A stretch of 64,000 nucleotides of DNA from Gemmobacter caeni (GTDB taxonomy: Bacteria; Pseudomonadota; Alphaproteobacteria; Rhodobacterales; Rhodobacteraceae), in contig NZ_QBKP01000009.1 of the NCBI RefSeq assembly GCF_003054195.1, positions 1-64,000 on the forward strand, read 5' to 3'. The notes beneath the pieces were generated by a model. The model searched no databases and was not told the origin of the DNA. It was given only the letters and a program-made list of their open reading frames with translations. Shown here one piece after another: positions 26,287-35,821 of the stretch; position 1 is the first letter of the stretch; every line of letters starts with the position of its first letter. The translations under genes were made by a program, and so were the position numbers.

Positions 26287-26861
26287 TGACCAACCGTTCG
26301 CCCGGACGCACCGCAGGTCTGCTTGTCGGCGTCGTGCTGACCATGAGCGCGCTCAGCTTCGCGGCTGTGCCCTTCTACAACTGGTTCTGCCGCGTCACCG
26401 GCTTTGCGGGCACCACCTCGGTCGCCACCAGCGCACCGGATGTGGTGCTGGACCGTGAGATCCTCGTGCGCTTCGACGCCTCGAAAGAGGCGGGCATGCC
26501 CTGGGATTTCAAGCCGCAGCAGCATTCCATGCGGCTGAAGATCGGGGAAACCGGACTTGCCTTCTACGAGGCGCATAACCCGACCGACCGCACCGTGGCG
26601 GGCACCGCCAGCTACAACGTCACCCCGGATTCCGCCGGTGGCTATTTCACCAAGATCGCCTGTTTCTGCTTTACCGAGCAGGTGCTGGCACCGGGCGAAA
26701 CCGCGATCATGCCGGTGACGTTCTACGTCGATCCCGAGATCGTCAAAGACCCGGAAGGCAAATTCGTGCAGGAAATCACGCTGTCCTACACGTTCCACGA
26801 AACCGCGCTGCCCGAAAGTCAGGCTGCGCTGGCCGCCCCCCCGACGGGCGCGGTAAACTGA
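26286..26861 (+). CDS. ctaG: Cytochrome c oxidase assembly protein CtaG (Cox11)
   Basis: 191 residues. One N-terminal membrane helix, then a periplasmic immunoglobulin-like copper-binding domain with the CuB-donor motif CFCFTEQVLAPGE and a conserved YNWFCR segment near the membrane. Delivers copper to the CuB site of subunit I. Typical length. Start overlaps the small upstream gene. Confidence 0.95.
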   Translation: MTNRSPGRTAGLLVGVVLTMSALSFAAVPFYNWFCRVTGFAGTTSVATSAPDVVLDREILVRFDASKEAGMPWDFKPQQHSMRLKIGETGLAFYEAHNPTDRTVAGTASYNVTPDSAGGYFTKIACFCFTEQVLAPGETAIMPVTFYVDPEIVKDPEGKFVQEITLSYTFHETALPESQAALAAPPTGAVN

Positions 26862-26882
26862 CAAGACAACGAGGGACCTCCA

Positions 26883-27686
26883 ATGGCTCACGCCAAGAAC
26901 CACGATTACCACGTTCTGCCACCGTCGATCTGGCCGTTCCTCGGCTCGGTCGGTGCCTTCGTCATGCTGTTCGGTGCGGTGCTGTGGATGCACGGCTCGG
27001 GCCCGTGGATGGGGCTGATCGGCTTTGTCATGGTGCTCTACGTCATGTTCGGCTGGTGGGCCGATGTGGTGAAGGAAGCGCAGGAGGGCGATCATACCCC
27101 GGTGGTGCGCATCGGTCTGCGCTATGGCGTGGTCATGTTCATCATGTCCGAAGTGATGTTCTTCGCCGCCTGGTTCTGGAGCTTCTTCAAACACGCGCTT
27201 TATCCGATGGGGCCGATGTCGCCCATCGTTGACGGCGTGTTCCCGCCGGAAGGCATCCAGACTTTCGACCCCTGGCACCTGCCGCTGATCAACACGCTGA
27301 TCCTGCTGTGCTCGGGCGCGGCGGCGACCTGGGCGCACCATGCCCTGGCGCATGAGAACAACCGCAAGGATCTGGTGAACGGTCTGGCGCTGGCCATCAT
27401 CCTCGGTGTGTTCTTCACCATCCTGCAAGCCTATGAATACAGCCACGCCGCCTTCGGCTTTGCCGGCAACATCTATGGCGCGAACTTCTTCATGGCGACC
27501 GGCTTCCACGGCTTCCACGTCGTGATCGGCACGATCTTCCTGACCGTCTGCCTGATCCGCGCGCTGAAAGGCCACTTCACCCCGGAGCAGCATGTCGGCT
27601 TCGAGGCGGCTGCCTGGTACTGGCACTTCGTGGACGTGGTGTGGCTGTTCCTCTTCGCCGCGATCTACGTCTGGGGTCAGGGCTGA
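26883..27686 (+). CDS. ctaE: Cytochrome c oxidase subunit III
   Basis: 267 residues with seven predicted helices. Family segments: [36 protein letters not shown] with the conserved Glu, and [16 protein letters not shown]. Stabilises subunit I in the inner membrane. Last oxidase subunit gene in this run; a terminator-like hairpin follows before SURF1. Confidence 0.97.
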   Translation: MAHAKNHDYHVLPPSIWPFLGSVGAFVMLFGAVLWMHGSGPWMGLIGFVMVLYVMFGWWADVVKEAQEGDHTPVVRIGLRYGVVMFIMSEVMFFAAWFWSFFKHALYPMGPMSPIVDGVFPPEGIQTFDPWHLPLINTLILLCSGAAATWAHHALAHENNRKDLVNGLALAIILGVFFTILQAYEYSHAAFGFAGNIYGANFFMATGFHGFHVVIGTIFLTVCLIRALKGHFTPEQHVGFEAAAWYWHFVDVVWLFLFAAIYVWGQG

Positions 27687-27729
27687 TCTCCGGTGCCGGG
27701 TCACGCGACCCGGCGCCCTTCCATCCCGG

Positions 27730-27768
27730 GCGCGGGCCTTGTAAAAGGCGCGCGCTTTTCTTTTTTCC
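27730..27768 (+). terminator. Terminator-like hairpin between ctaE and SURF1
   Basis: GCGCGGGCCTT, loop GTAA, AAGGCGCGCGC with a two-base internal mismatch, followed by TTTTCTTTTTT. It would end or attenuate cta transcription before the SURF1 gene. Confidence 0.7.
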
Positions 27769-27777
27769 GAGGCTCCG

Positions 27778-28443
27778 ATGACCCGCCGCATGATCCTGCC
27801 GCTGCTGTTCGGCCTTGTCGGCTGTGCCATCCTGATTGGTCTGGGCAGCTGGCAGATGCAGCGCCTGCACTGGAAGGAAGGCGTGCTGGCCGAGATCGAG
27901 GCGCGCATTGCCGCCGCGCCGGTGCCGCTGCCCGATCATCCCGAATCCCCGCGTGACCGCTATCTTCCGGTGGTGGCCGAAGGGCGGATGACCGGCGAGG
28001 GGCTGAAGGTGCTGGCCTCGCGCAAGCTGGTGGGGCCGGGGCACCGGCTCATCGGTGTGCTGGAGACCGGCGGGCGCCGCGTGCTGGTCGATCTGGGCTT
28101 CGTGCCGGATGGTGAACCGCTGGACCTGCCGCAAGGCCCCGTGCGTGTGGTGGGCAACCTGCACTGGCCCGAGGAAAAAGACAGCTTCACGCCCGAGCCG
28201 AATCCGGTGACGGGCCTGTGGTTCGCTCGCGATGTGCCGGCCATGGCGGCCAGGCTTGGCACAGAGCCGACACTGATTGTCGCGCGTGAGCCAGTCGTGC
28301 CGGAAATCGCGCCGCTGCCGGTCGATACTTCGGGTATTCCCAACGATCATCTGGGCTATGCGCTGACGTGGTTTCTGCTTGCGGTCGCATGGGCGGGGAT
28401 GACAGTTCTGTTTCTCTGGCGTATCAGACGCCGGAACGCATGA
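27778..28443 (+). CDS. SURF1 family protein
   Basis: 221 residues with helices at both ends (ILPLLFGLVGCAILIGLGSW and WFLLAVAWAGMTVLFLW) around a periplasmic domain, the SURF1 topology. Helps assemble heme a into cytochrome oxidase subunit I. The C-terminal NDHLGYALTWF is diagnostic. It stands 91 bp downstream of ctaE beyond a terminator-like hairpin, and 9 bp before thrC. Confidence 0.92.
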   Translation: MTRRMILPLLFGLVGCAILIGLGSWQMQRLHWKEGVLAEIEARIAAAPVPLPDHPESPRDRYLPVVAEGRMTGEGLKVLASRKLVGPGHRLIGVLETGGRRVLVDLGFVPDGEPLDLPQGPVRVVGNLHWPEEKDSFTPEPNPVTGLWFARDVPAMAARLGTEPTLIVAREPVVPEIAPLPVDTSGIPNDHLGYALTWFLLAVAWAGMTVLFLWRIRRRNA

Positions 28444-28452
28444 GGCGAGGCG

Positions 28453-29838
28453 ATGCACTATATCTCGACCCGCGGGCAGGCGCCCGTTCTGACTTTCGGC
28501 GAAGCGATGATGACGGGGCTGGCGCGTGACGGCGGGCTTTATGTGCCCGAAACCGTGCCGCAGTTCACTGCCGATGACATCGCCGCGCTGGCGGGTCTGC
28601 CCTACGAGGAAATCGCCTTTCGCGTGATGCGCCCTTTCATGGGCGATCTGTTTTCGGAAGCCGAGTTTCGCAGCCTGATTGCCAAGGCCTATCAGGGCTT
28701 CGGCCATCCGGCGCGCGCGCCGCTCAAGCAACTGGCGCCCAACCATTTCCTGCTGGAGCTGTTCCACGGGCCGACGCTGGCCTTCAAGGATTTCGCCATG
28801 CAGATCATCGGCCAGATGATGCAGGCGGCGCTGGCCAAATCGGGTGAGCGCATCACCATCGTCGGCGCGACCAGCGGCGATACCGGCTCGGCGGCCATCG
28901 AGGCCTTCAAGGGGCTGGCGAATGTGGATGTGTTCATCCTGTTCCCGCATGGCCGCGTGTCTGAGGTGCAGCGCCGTCAGATGACCACGCCGACCGAGAC
29001 GAATGTGCATGCGCTGGCGCTGGATGGCGATTTCGATGACTGTCAGGCGCGGCTCAAGGACATGTTCAACGATCATGCCTTCCGCGACGGCGTGCGGCTG
29101 GCGGGTGTGAACAGCATCAACTGGGCGCGGGTTCTGGCGCAGGTGGTTTACTACTTCTCGGCCGCGACCAGCCTCGGTGCGCCGCATCGCAAGGTCAGTT
29201 TCACCGTGCCGACCGGAAATTTCGGCGACATCTTCGCGGGCTATATCGCGCAGCGCATGGGTCTGCCGATTGCGGAACTGGTGATCGCCACCAACCAGAA
29301 CGATATTCTGGACCGCGCGCTGAAATCCGGTGTCTATGAGACGAACGGGGTGAAACCCTCGATCAGCCCCTCGATGGACATTCAGGTCTCGTCCAACTTC
29401 GAACGCGCGCTGTTCGATGCCTATGGCCGCGACGGCGCCGCCGTGGCGCAACTGATGGACGAGATGAAATCGGGCGGCTTCCGCATCAGCCAGGGCGCGC
29501 TGGAAAGCCTGCGCGCCACCTTCGCTTCGGGCCGTTGCTCGGAGGAGGAGACGCTGGCCACCATCCGTGCCGAACGCGCCGCGACCGGCGAGCTTCTGTG
29601 CCCCCACAGCGCCGTGGGCGTGAAGGTGGCAGCGGATCATCTGGGCACCGTGCCGATGGTCACGCTGGCGACCGCCCATCCTGCCAAATTCCCCGATGCG
29701 GTGGAACAGGCGACCGGCATTCGCCCGGCGCTGCCGCCGCGCATGGCGGATCTGTTCGACCGGCCCGAACGGGTGACGCGGGTGCCGAACGACCTTGCCG
29801 CGCTGCAAACCCTCGTCCGCGAAAGGATCGCGCGTTGA
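28453..29838 (+). CDS. thrC: Threonine synthase
   Basis: 461 residues, the long proteobacterial form. PLP-dependent conversion of O-phospho-L-homoserine to threonine. N-terminal MHYISTRGQAPVLTF, PLP Lys in HGPTLAFKDFAMQ, phosphate-loop GATSGDTGSAAIEAF. Cytoplasmic. Its TGA overlaps the TTG start of the M16 peptidase, so the two are coupled. Confidence 0.97.
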   Translation: MHYISTRGQAPVLTFGEAMMTGLARDGGLYVPETVPQFTADDIAALAGLPYEEIAFRVMRPFMGDLFSEAEFRSLIAKAYQGFGHPARAPLKQLAPNHFLLELFHGPTLAFKDFAMQIIGQMMQAALAKSGERITIVGATSGDTGSAAIEAFKGLANVDVFILFPHGRVSEVQRRQMTTPTETNVHALALDGDFDDCQARLKDMFNDHAFRDGVRLAGVNSINWARVLAQVVYYFSAATSLGAPHRKVSFTVPTGNFGDIFAGYIAQRMGLPIAELVIATNQNDILDRALKSGVYETNGVKPSISPSMDIQVSSNFERALFDAYGRDGAAVAQLMDEMKSGGFRISQGALESLRATFASGRCSEEETLATIRAERAATGELLCPHSAVGVKVAADHLGTVPMVTLATAHPAKFPDAVEQATGIRPALPPRMADLFDRPERVTRVPNDLAALQTLVRERIAR

Positions 29839-31094
29839 CGCTTCGCATCACTACCCTGCCCAACGGCTTTCGCATCGTGACCGAGGACATGCCGGGGCTG
29901 CAATCGGCCTCGGTCGGGATCTGGGTCACGGCGGGCGGGCGGCATGAACGGGCCGATCAGAACGGCATCGCGCATTTCCTGGAACATATGGCCTTCAAGG
30001 GTACTGAAAAGCGCAGCGCCCTGCGGATTGCCGAGGAAATCGAGGATGTGGGCGGCTATATCAACGCCTATACATCGAAGGAAATGACCGCCTATTACGC
30101 GCGTGTCCTGTCAGGGGATGTGGCGCTGGCGCTGGATGTGATTTCCGACATCGTGCTGAACCCGGTGTTCGACGCGAAGGAAATCGAGACTGAACGTCAT
30201 GTGATCCTGCAAGAGATCGGTCAGGCGCTGGATACGCCCGATGACATCATCTTCGACTGGCTTCAGGAAGTCAGCTACCCCGATCAGCCCTTCGGCCGCA
30301 CCATTCTGGGCCCGACGGAACGGGTGTCCGCCTTTGGTCGCGCCGATCTCCGCCGCTTTGTGGCGGAGCATTATGGCCCGGACCAGATGATCCTCGCCGC
30401 CGCAGGCGGGGTGAACCACGACGCCATTGTCGCCCAGGCGACCGAAATCTTCGGCGCCCTGCGCCCGGTCGGTCTGCCGCAGCTGGAAGCCGCGCGCTTC
30501 GGCGGTGGGGAGCGGCGCGAGGTCAAGGGGCTGGAGCAGGTGCATTTCGCCCTTGCCTTCGAGGCGCCGGGCTATCGTGACCCCGATGTCTTCACCGCGC
30601 AGGTCTATTCCATGGCGATGGGGGGCGGCATGTCCTCGCGTCTGTTCCAGAAGATCCGCGAGGAGCGTGGCCTGTGCTATTCGATCTTCGCGCAATCCGG
30701 CGCCTATGAGGATACCGGCTCGATCACCGTCTATGCGGGTACCTCTGAGGACGAGATTGCCGATCTGACAACTCTGACGCTGGACGAGTTGAAACGCGCC
30801 GCCGATGACATGACCGAGGCCGAAGTTGCCCGTGCGCGGGCACAGCTGAAGGCCGGGCTGCTGATGGGCCTCGAAAGCCCCTCGGCGCGGGCGGAACGGA
30901 ATGCCCGCCTGCTGTCGATCTGGGGCCGGGTGCCTGAGGTGGATGAGGCGGTGGCGCGGATTGACGCGGTCTCCACCGCCGATGTCCGGCGCTATGGTGC
31001 CGCGCTGACCAACTCGCGAGTGGCGCTGGCGCTTTACGGCCCGGTGGAACGCGCTCCGGGGCTGGAGGCGATCCGCGACAGGCTCGCCGCCTGA
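29835..31094 (+). CDS. M16-family zinc peptidase (mitochondrial-processing-peptidase-like)
   Basis: 419 residues from TTG at 29835, overlapping thrC as TTGA. Start chosen because the family N-terminus (TLRITTLPNGFRIVTE) begins there. The inverted zinc motif HFLEH with downstream ETERHVILQE gives the HxxEH..E ligands. C-terminal FQKIREERGLCYSIFAQSG is the Arg/Tyr substrate loop. Single-chain bacterial relative of MPP-beta/PqqL; substrate unknown. Its stop overlaps the next ATG. Confidence 0.93.
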   Translation: MTLRITTLPNGFRIVTEDMPGLQSASVGIWVTAGGRHERADQNGIAHFLEHMAFKGTEKRSALRIAEEIEDVGGYINAYTSKEMTAYYARVLSGDVALALDVISDIVLNPVFDAKEIETERHVILQEIGQALDTPDDIIFDWLQEVSYPDQPFGRTILGPTERVSAFGRADLRRFVAEHYGPDQMILAAAGGVNHDAIVAQATEIFGALRPVGLPQLEAARFGGGERREVKGLEQVHFALAFEAPGYRDPDVFTAQVYSMAMGGGMSSRLFQKIREERGLCYSIFAQSGAYEDTGSITVYAGTSEDEIADLTTLTLDELKRAADDMTEAEVARARAQLKAGLLMGLESPSARAERNARLLSIWGRVPEVDEAVARIDAVSTADVRRYGAALTNSRVALALYGPVERAPGLEAIRDRLAA

Positions 31095-31678
31095 TGATCG
31101 GCCTGAGGGCAAAGCCGCGGATCGAGACGGAGCGGATGACGCTCCGCCTGCCGACGCATTCAGATTACCGTGCCTGGGCCGATCTGCGACAGGAAAGCGC
31201 GGCTTTCCTCGCGCCCTGGGAGCCAGTCTGGGCGCATGATCACCTCAGCCGCAAGGCCTTTACCAACCGCGTCTACTGGGCCAAGCGGGCCGAGGCGCAG
31301 GGCACGGCACTGCCGGTCCTGATGATCCGCCGCGACGATCAGGTGCTGCTGGGGGCGATCACGCTGGACAATATCCGCCGGGGTCCGGTGCAGGCCGGGA
31401 CACTGGGTTATTGGGTCGGCGAGCGCTATGCGCGGCGCGGCTACATGCGCGAGGCGATCCGCGCCATCGTGCATCATGCCTTCACCACGCTGGACCTCAG
31501 CCGTATCGAGGCCGCCTGCCTGCCGGAAAACGCCGCCTCGCGTGGGGTACTGGAAAAATGCGGCTTCAAATATGAGGGCGTGGCGCAAAGCTATCTGCAA
31601 ATCGCGGGCCGCTGGCGCAACCATGTGCTTTACGCCAACCTGCGCAGCGACCGCCGCGGTCGCACCGATGCGGGTTGA
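31094..31678 (+). CDS. RimJ/RimL-type GNAT N-acetyltransferase
   Basis: 194 residues. GNAT core with LGYWVGERYARRGYMREAI (acetyl-CoA loop) and ENAASRGVLEKCGFKYEG near the C-terminus, the RimJ pattern. Likely acetylates a protein N-terminus such as a ribosomal protein, but the target is not known. Starts within the stop of the peptidase gene (TGATG), so it closes the thrC-M16-GNAT transcription unit. Confidence 0.9.
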   Translation: MIGLRAKPRIETERMTLRLPTHSDYRAWADLRQESAAFLAPWEPVWAHDHLSRKAFTNRVYWAKRAEAQGTALPVLMIRRDDQVLLGAITLDNIRRGPVQAGTLGYWVGERYARRGYMREAIRAIVHHAFTTLDLSRIEAACLPENAASRGVLEKCGFKYEGVAQSYLQIAGRWRNHVLYANLRSDRRGRTDAG

Positions 31679-31685
31679 GCCGGGA

Positions 31686-31732
31686 CAAATTTCTTGCAAA
31701 GAAATTTGCAAATTCGTTCATAACGAATTTGC
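31686..31732. promoter_or_regulatory. Two overlapping perfect hairpins before the D-2HG dehydrogenase-like gene
   Basis: CAAATTTCTT-GCA-AAGAAATTTG (31686-31708) is a 10-bp perfect stem. GCAAATTCGTT-CAT-AACGAATTTGC (31708-31732) is an 11-bp perfect stem. They share one base and both have 3-nt loops. The 47-bp block is strikingly AT-rich inside GC-rich surroundings and lies 18 bp before the next start codon. It could be a paired operator or an RNA structure. No T run marks it as a plain terminator. Confidence 0.65.
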
Positions 31733-31750
31733 GCGCAGATGGAGAGTGTG

Positions 31751-33145
31751 ATGCTCAACCCCGCCGATCCGGGCTTTCTGGCCAGCCTTCCCGAAGAGCT
31801 GCTGCGCGCGGTGCGCCCCGCCGATCTGGAAGAGCCGCGCGGTCGCTGGCAGGGGCAGGGTGGGGCTGTGGCGACCCCCCGCAATACGGCCGAGGTCTCT
31901 CTGCTGGTGCGCGCCTGTGCGGCGGCGCGGGTCGGCATCGTGCCGCTGGGCGGTGGCACCGGCCTTGTCGGCGGGCAGGTCATGCCGGAAGGCCCCGTGC
32001 CACTGATCGTGTCCTTCGAGCGGATGACCGCGATCCGCGCAGTTCATCCGCAGGAAAATGTCATCGTCGCCGAAGCAGGCGCCATTCTCGCTGACATTCA
32101 TGCGGCAGCCGAAGCGCAGGACCGCATGTTCCCGCTGACGCTGGCTTCGCAGGGATCGTCACGGATCGGTGGCAATCTGGCGACCAATGCAGGCGGGGTG
32201 AATGTGCTGCGCTATGGCAATGCGCGGGATCTCTGCCTTGGCGTCGAGGCGGTGCTGGCCGATGGTACGGTCTTTCACGGGCTGAAGCGGCTCAGGAAGG
32301 ACAATACCGGCTATGACCTGCGCCATCTGCTGATCGGCGCCGAGGGCACGCTGGGTCTGATCACTGCTGCCAGCCTGAAGCTATTCCCGCGCCCTGCCGT
32401 CACTGGCGCCGCGTTGTTTGTGGTGCCCGATCCGCAGGCCGCGCTGGCGCTGCTTTCGCTGGCTGAAAGCCAGTTGCCCGGCATGGTTTCGGGCTTCGAA
32501 CTGATCCACCGTCAGGGGCTCGATTTCCTTGCCGAAACCCTGCCTGACCTGCGCCAGCCCTTCGCCGTGGCCCCGGAATGGTGCGTGCTGGTCGACATCG
32601 GCCTGCCCGCCGCGCTGGATGCGACCGAGGCGCTGATGTCGCTTTACGAGGCGGCGGGGGAACTGGTGCTGGATGGCGTGATCGCGCAATCCGGAACCCA
32701 GCGGCTGGAATTCTGGACGCTGCGCGAAACCATCCCCGAGGCCAACCGGCGCGTCGGTTCGATCTCCAGCCATGATATTTCGCTGCCACTCTCGGCGATC
32801 CCGGCCTTTCTGGCCGAGGCCGCGCCTGCGCTGGCGCAACTGGGTGATTTCCGCATCAACTGTTTCGGGCATCTGGGCGACGGCAATCTGCACTACAACG
32901 TCTTCCCGGCAAAAGGCCGCCAGCGCGCGGAATATGACGGGCTGCGCGAGGCAGTGAAGACCTGCGTCCACGATCTTGTGCATCGGTTCGATGGGTCGAT
33001 CAGTGCTGAACACGGCATCGGGCGGCTGAAGGTGAAAGATCTGGAAACCTATGGCGATCCGGTGAAGCTGATCGCCATGCGCGCGATCAAGACGGCGCTG
33101 GATCCGCTTGGCATCCTGAACCCCGGTGCCGTCCTGCGCGCCTGA
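31751..33145 (+). CDS. FAD-linked oxidase, D-2-hydroxyglutarate dehydrogenase-like
   Basis: 464 residues from ATG at 31751 with GGAG at 6-7 nt; ATG at 31739 is less likely. FAD-binding type 4 domain with PLGGGTGLVGGQV and GSSRIGGNLATNAGG, then RKDNTGYDLRHLLIGAEGTL, and C-terminal metal/His segments NCFGHLGDGNLHYNVFP and EHGIGRLK. This pattern is closest to D-2-hydroxyglutarate dehydrogenase; GlcD-type glycolate or D-lactate oxidases are alternatives. It oxidises a D-2-hydroxy acid, passing electrons to a flavoprotein or quinone. Stands alone behind the double hairpin. Confidence 0.85.
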   Translation: MLNPADPGFLASLPEELLRAVRPADLEEPRGRWQGQGGAVATPRNTAEVSLLVRACAAARVGIVPLGGGTGLVGGQVMPEGPVPLIVSFERMTAIRAVHPQENVIVAEAGAILADIHAAAEAQDRMFPLTLASQGSSRIGGNLATNAGGVNVLRYGNARDLCLGVEAVLADGTVFHGLKRLRKDNTGYDLRHLLIGAEGTLGLITAASLKLFPRPAVTGAALFVVPDPQAALALLSLAESQLPGMVSGFELIHRQGLDFLAETLPDLRQPFAVAPEWCVLVDIGLPAALDATEALMSLYEAAGELVLDGVIAQSGTQRLEFWTLRETIPEANRRVGSISSHDISLPLSAIPAFLAEAAPALAQLGDFRINCFGHLGDGNLHYNVFPAKGRQRAEYDGLREAVKTCVHDLVHRFDGSISAEHGIGRLKVKDLETYGDPVKLIAMRAIKTALDPLGILNPGAVLRA

Positions 33146-33418
33146 CGGCATTTTACCTTAGCGTAAATCTCCATGCCGACAGTGCCGCCTGCATATGGCA
33201 GGGCGAAAGCGCCCGGATACCGCTGTCCACGGAAGTCGGCATGAGGGGGCTCGATGCCCCCGAGGGCCGGGCGGGATGAGAAAACCCCGCCGGACATTCG
33301 ATCCGACGGGGCTGGGGTCAGGATTGGGTCACCTGTGCAAGCAGCGCCCGAGGCCGGTTCCGGCCCCATGACCAAGACTTGCACCGATTCGGGTTAAAGG
33401 CGGGTTAACTGCGTTGCC
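33146..33418. other. Convergent intergenic region: structured element and apt terminator
   Basis: 273 bp with no credible gene. Contains a TTTAC-6nt-GTAAA palindrome (33153-33168) and a long-range pair CATGCCGAC/GTCGGCATG (about 33171-33179 and 33235-33243). That pair encloses CCTGCATATGGCAGG and GGGCGAAAGCGCCC. A hairpin GGGGGCTCGATGCCCCC follows. On the minus strand CCCCGTCGG...CCGGCGGGG followed by TTTTCTC (about 33283-33313) is a terminator for apt. The branched part may be a small RNA or a repeat. Confidence 0.5.
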
Positions 33419-33952
33419 TCACAGCCCTTCAAAGGCACAGAGCGCATGGACCTCCATGCCCATCGTCTCCAGCTTGCGACGGCCGCCCAGATCGGGCAGA
33501 TCCACCACAAAGGCGCAGCCGACAATCACGCCGCCCAATCGTTCTACCAGCTTGATCCCGGCCTCGGCGGTGCCGCCGGTGGCCAGCAGATCGTCGACCA
33601 GCAGCACCTTCTCGCCCGGCTGGATCGCATCGTCGTGCACCTCGACCACCGCCTCGCCATATTCCAGACTGTACGCCTGTGCGATGGTCTGCCCCGGCAG
33701 CTTGCCCTTCTTGCGAATCGGCACGAAGCCGGTGGTCAGCTGATGCGCCACCGCGCCGCCCAGGATGAAGCCCCGCGCCTCCAGCCCCACAACCTTGTCG
33801 ATGCGGGTGCCCGCATAGGGGTGCAGCAACTGGTCGATCGCCATGCGGAAGCCGCGCGGATCGGCGAACAGCGTCGTCACATCGCGGAACAGAATGCCCT
33901 CATGCGGGAAATCGACGATGGTGCGGATGTAATCCTTGACGGTTTTCGACAT
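33419..33952 (-). CDS. apt: Adenine phosphoribosyltransferase
   Basis: 177 residues from ATG at 33952, normal length. Salvages adenine with PRPP to AMP. Family segments [37 protein letters not shown] and the PRPP loop [17 protein letters not shown] are intact. Cytoplasmic. Third gene of a minus-strand run with the SDR-DoxX and DUF2269 genes, 8 bp after the latter. Confidence 0.97.
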   Translation of the reverse strand: MSKTVKDYIRTIVDFPHEGILFRDVTTLFADPRGFRMAIDQLLHPYAGTRIDKVVGLEARGFILGGAVAHQLTTGFVPIRKKGKLPGQTIAQAYSLEYGEAVVEVHDDAIQPGEKVLLVDDLLATGGTAEAGIKLVERLGGVIVGCAFVVDLPDLGGRRKLETMGMEVHALCAFEGL

Positions 33953-33960
33953 GGGGCCTC

Positions 33961-34431
33961 TCAGAACAGGTCGGGTTTCACTATCATCAGCCAGAACACG
34001 CCGACAAGCGCGCCGAAGGCGGGCCAGCCGAGGACGAACCAAAGCCGGAAGGCCCGGACCGCGGCGGCGGGCAGCGGGCCGGGGGCGGTGGCGCGGGCCA
34101 GATCGCGGATGCGGTATTGCAGAACGACCACCGGCAGCCAGCAGGCCAGCGCCAGCAGATAGGCGGCATAGGTCAGCAAAAGCCAGCCTTCGTTCCAGCC
34201 GCGCCCGGTTTCCTGCACCAGCCAAAGCCCGGTCAGCGGCTGCACCACGCCCGAGGGCAGGGTGAACAGCCAGTCGGCCACCACCACCCCGGCCGCCACA
34301 TGCGCCACCACCTCGGCCCGGTTCGACCGCATTGCCCAGACCATTGCAAAGGCCATGCCGATGCCGGTGCCGAACAGCACGGTCGAGGACAGCACATGCA
34401 GCCATTTCGCCAGCAGGTAAGGCTCCATCAT
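33961..34431 (-). CDS. DUF2269 integral membrane protein
   Basis: 156 residues with four predicted helices. [41 protein letters not shown] and [18 protein letters not shown] are typical of DUF2269 family proteins. The conserved His near the first helix is sometimes read as a metal or heme ligand, unproven. Start overlaps the SDR-DoxX stop as ATGA. Function unknown. Confidence 0.8.
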   Translation of the reverse strand: MMEPYLLAKWLHVLSSTVLFGTGIGMAFAMVWAMRSNRAEVVAHVAAGVVVADWLFTLPSGVVQPLTGLWLVQETGRGWNEGWLLLTYAAYLLALACWLPVVVLQYRIRDLARATAPGPLPAAAVRAFRLWFVLGWPAFGALVGVFWLMIVKPDLF

Positions 34432-35681
34432 CGTTCCTCCACCAGCGCCAGATGCACCAGCAACAACGCCAGAACGGGCAGGTTCTTCAGAAGCCCGCCG
34501 AACGGATCAAGCCAGAGCGCGGGGGCAAGCAGGGACAGGCCAGCCGTATAGGCCAGAACCAGCGTGATCTGTGCCCGTGCCACCAGCGCGGGCCGCCAGT
34601 CGCGCAGCAGGGCGAGCCCCAGCGCCAGATCAGCGAGCCCGCCCGCTCGGGCCATGGTCAGCGCCAGCCCTTCGGGCAAGGCAGGCAGGTGAGGCAGGAA
34701 AGCGCTGCCCGGCAGGAACAGGCCCAAACCGGCCGAGACCAGCCACATCATCGCGAGTGTCAGCCGGATCAGCGGTTTCAGCAGGTAAAGCCGTGCCTGC
34801 CACAGGTCTTGCGTGCCTGCGGGCCGGGCGAATTGAAAGGCGGTGAAGCCGCGTGGACGAACGGTCAGCCGCGCCAGCAGCGGCGCGGGATCGGTCTGCA
34901 CGCCCTGTTCAAGCTGCCGCAGCGCGGTGGTCGAAACCGGCCCCAGGCGCAGCGCATCGCCGATGTGCCCGGCCAGCCGCGCCAGCCCTTCCGGAACCTG
35001 CCAGACCGGCATGGGGCGCAGGCCCAGCCAGCGGCGCAGGCCGGTTGCCAGTTCGGATTGGGTCAGAACCTCCGGCCCGCCGATCTCCCACACCCCCGGC
35101 TGTGGCTCTGCCAGCATCCCCGCAATCACGACGGCCAGATCGGCGGCATGGATCGGGTTGAACGGTTGCGCGCCTGTTCCCACGACCGGCGTGACGAAGG
35201 GCAGGGCGGCGAAGCCGCGCAGCGCCGAGGTGCCGCCATAGCTGGTCTCTGCCATCACCAGACCGGGGCGCAATACCATGGCGCCAGCGGCCAGCGCCAC
35301 CTGCTCTGACACCCGGCGCCAGCGGGCGAAAGGTGTGTCGGCCTCGATCCCCACCGCCGACACTTGCAGGCACGGACCCGCCACCGCCGCCAGCACGGCG
35401 CGCAGCGCATGGTCATGCACGGAGGCAAAGGCTTGCTCGTTCCCGGTCAGAAGACCAGCGGCATTCACCAGCGCACAATCCTGCACCTCAGCCCAGAAGC
35501 CGGGCGCATGGCTGGCCGGATCGGTCAGATCGGCCCGCAGCGTGCGAAAGCCCATGGCCTGCAAACGCTCCACCCGCCGGGCGGAGGCGATGACCTCATG
35601 CCCCGCGTCGCGCAGGGCGAAGGCAATATGCCGCCCGATGAAGCCGTCGGCGCCCAGAACCAGAACCTTCACCCGCATCAC
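34428..35681 (-). CDS. NAD(P)-binding SDR protein fused to a DoxX-like membrane domain
   Basis: 417 residues. Residues ~1-285 form an extended/atypical SDR ([27 protein letters not shown]; no clear YxxxK catalytic pair). Residues ~290-417 carry four helices of the DoxX-like type ([31 protein letters not shown]). Resembles fused proteins annotated as NAD-dependent epimerase/DoxX. May link a nucleotide-binding sensor or reductase to a membrane redox unit. First gene of the run leading to apt; overlaps DUF2269 by ATGA. Confidence 0.85.
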   Translation of the reverse strand: MMRVKVLVLGADGFIGRHIAFALRDAGHEVIASARRVERLQAMGFRTLRADLTDPASHAPGFWAEVQDCALVNAAGLLTGNEQAFASVHDHALRAVLAAVAGPCLQVSAVGIEADTPFARWRRVSEQVALAAGAMVLRPGLVMAETSYGGTSALRGFAALPFVTPVVGTGAQPFNPIHAADLAVVIAGMLAEPQPGVWEIGGPEVLTQSELATGLRRWLGLRPMPVWQVPEGLARLAGHIGDALRLGPVSTTALRQLEQGVQTDPAPLLARLTVRPRGFTAFQFARPAGTQDLWQARLYLLKPLIRLTLAMMWLVSAGLGLFLPGSAFLPHLPALPEGLALTMARAGGLADLALGLALLRDWRPALVARAQITLVLAYTAGLSLLAPALWLDPFGGLLKNLPVLALLLVHLALVEER

Positions 35682-35821
35682 CCATGCCTTGATCTCACCC
35701 CAGACTACCTACGCGACCCCGCGATTCCAAGCGATGCGCCGTCACAGGGCAATTGCGTCTTTTCCCTGTTGCCCTCGCGTGTTACGCGCGTTCCCGCAGG
35801 ATTCCCTTGAGGGCGCGGCCG

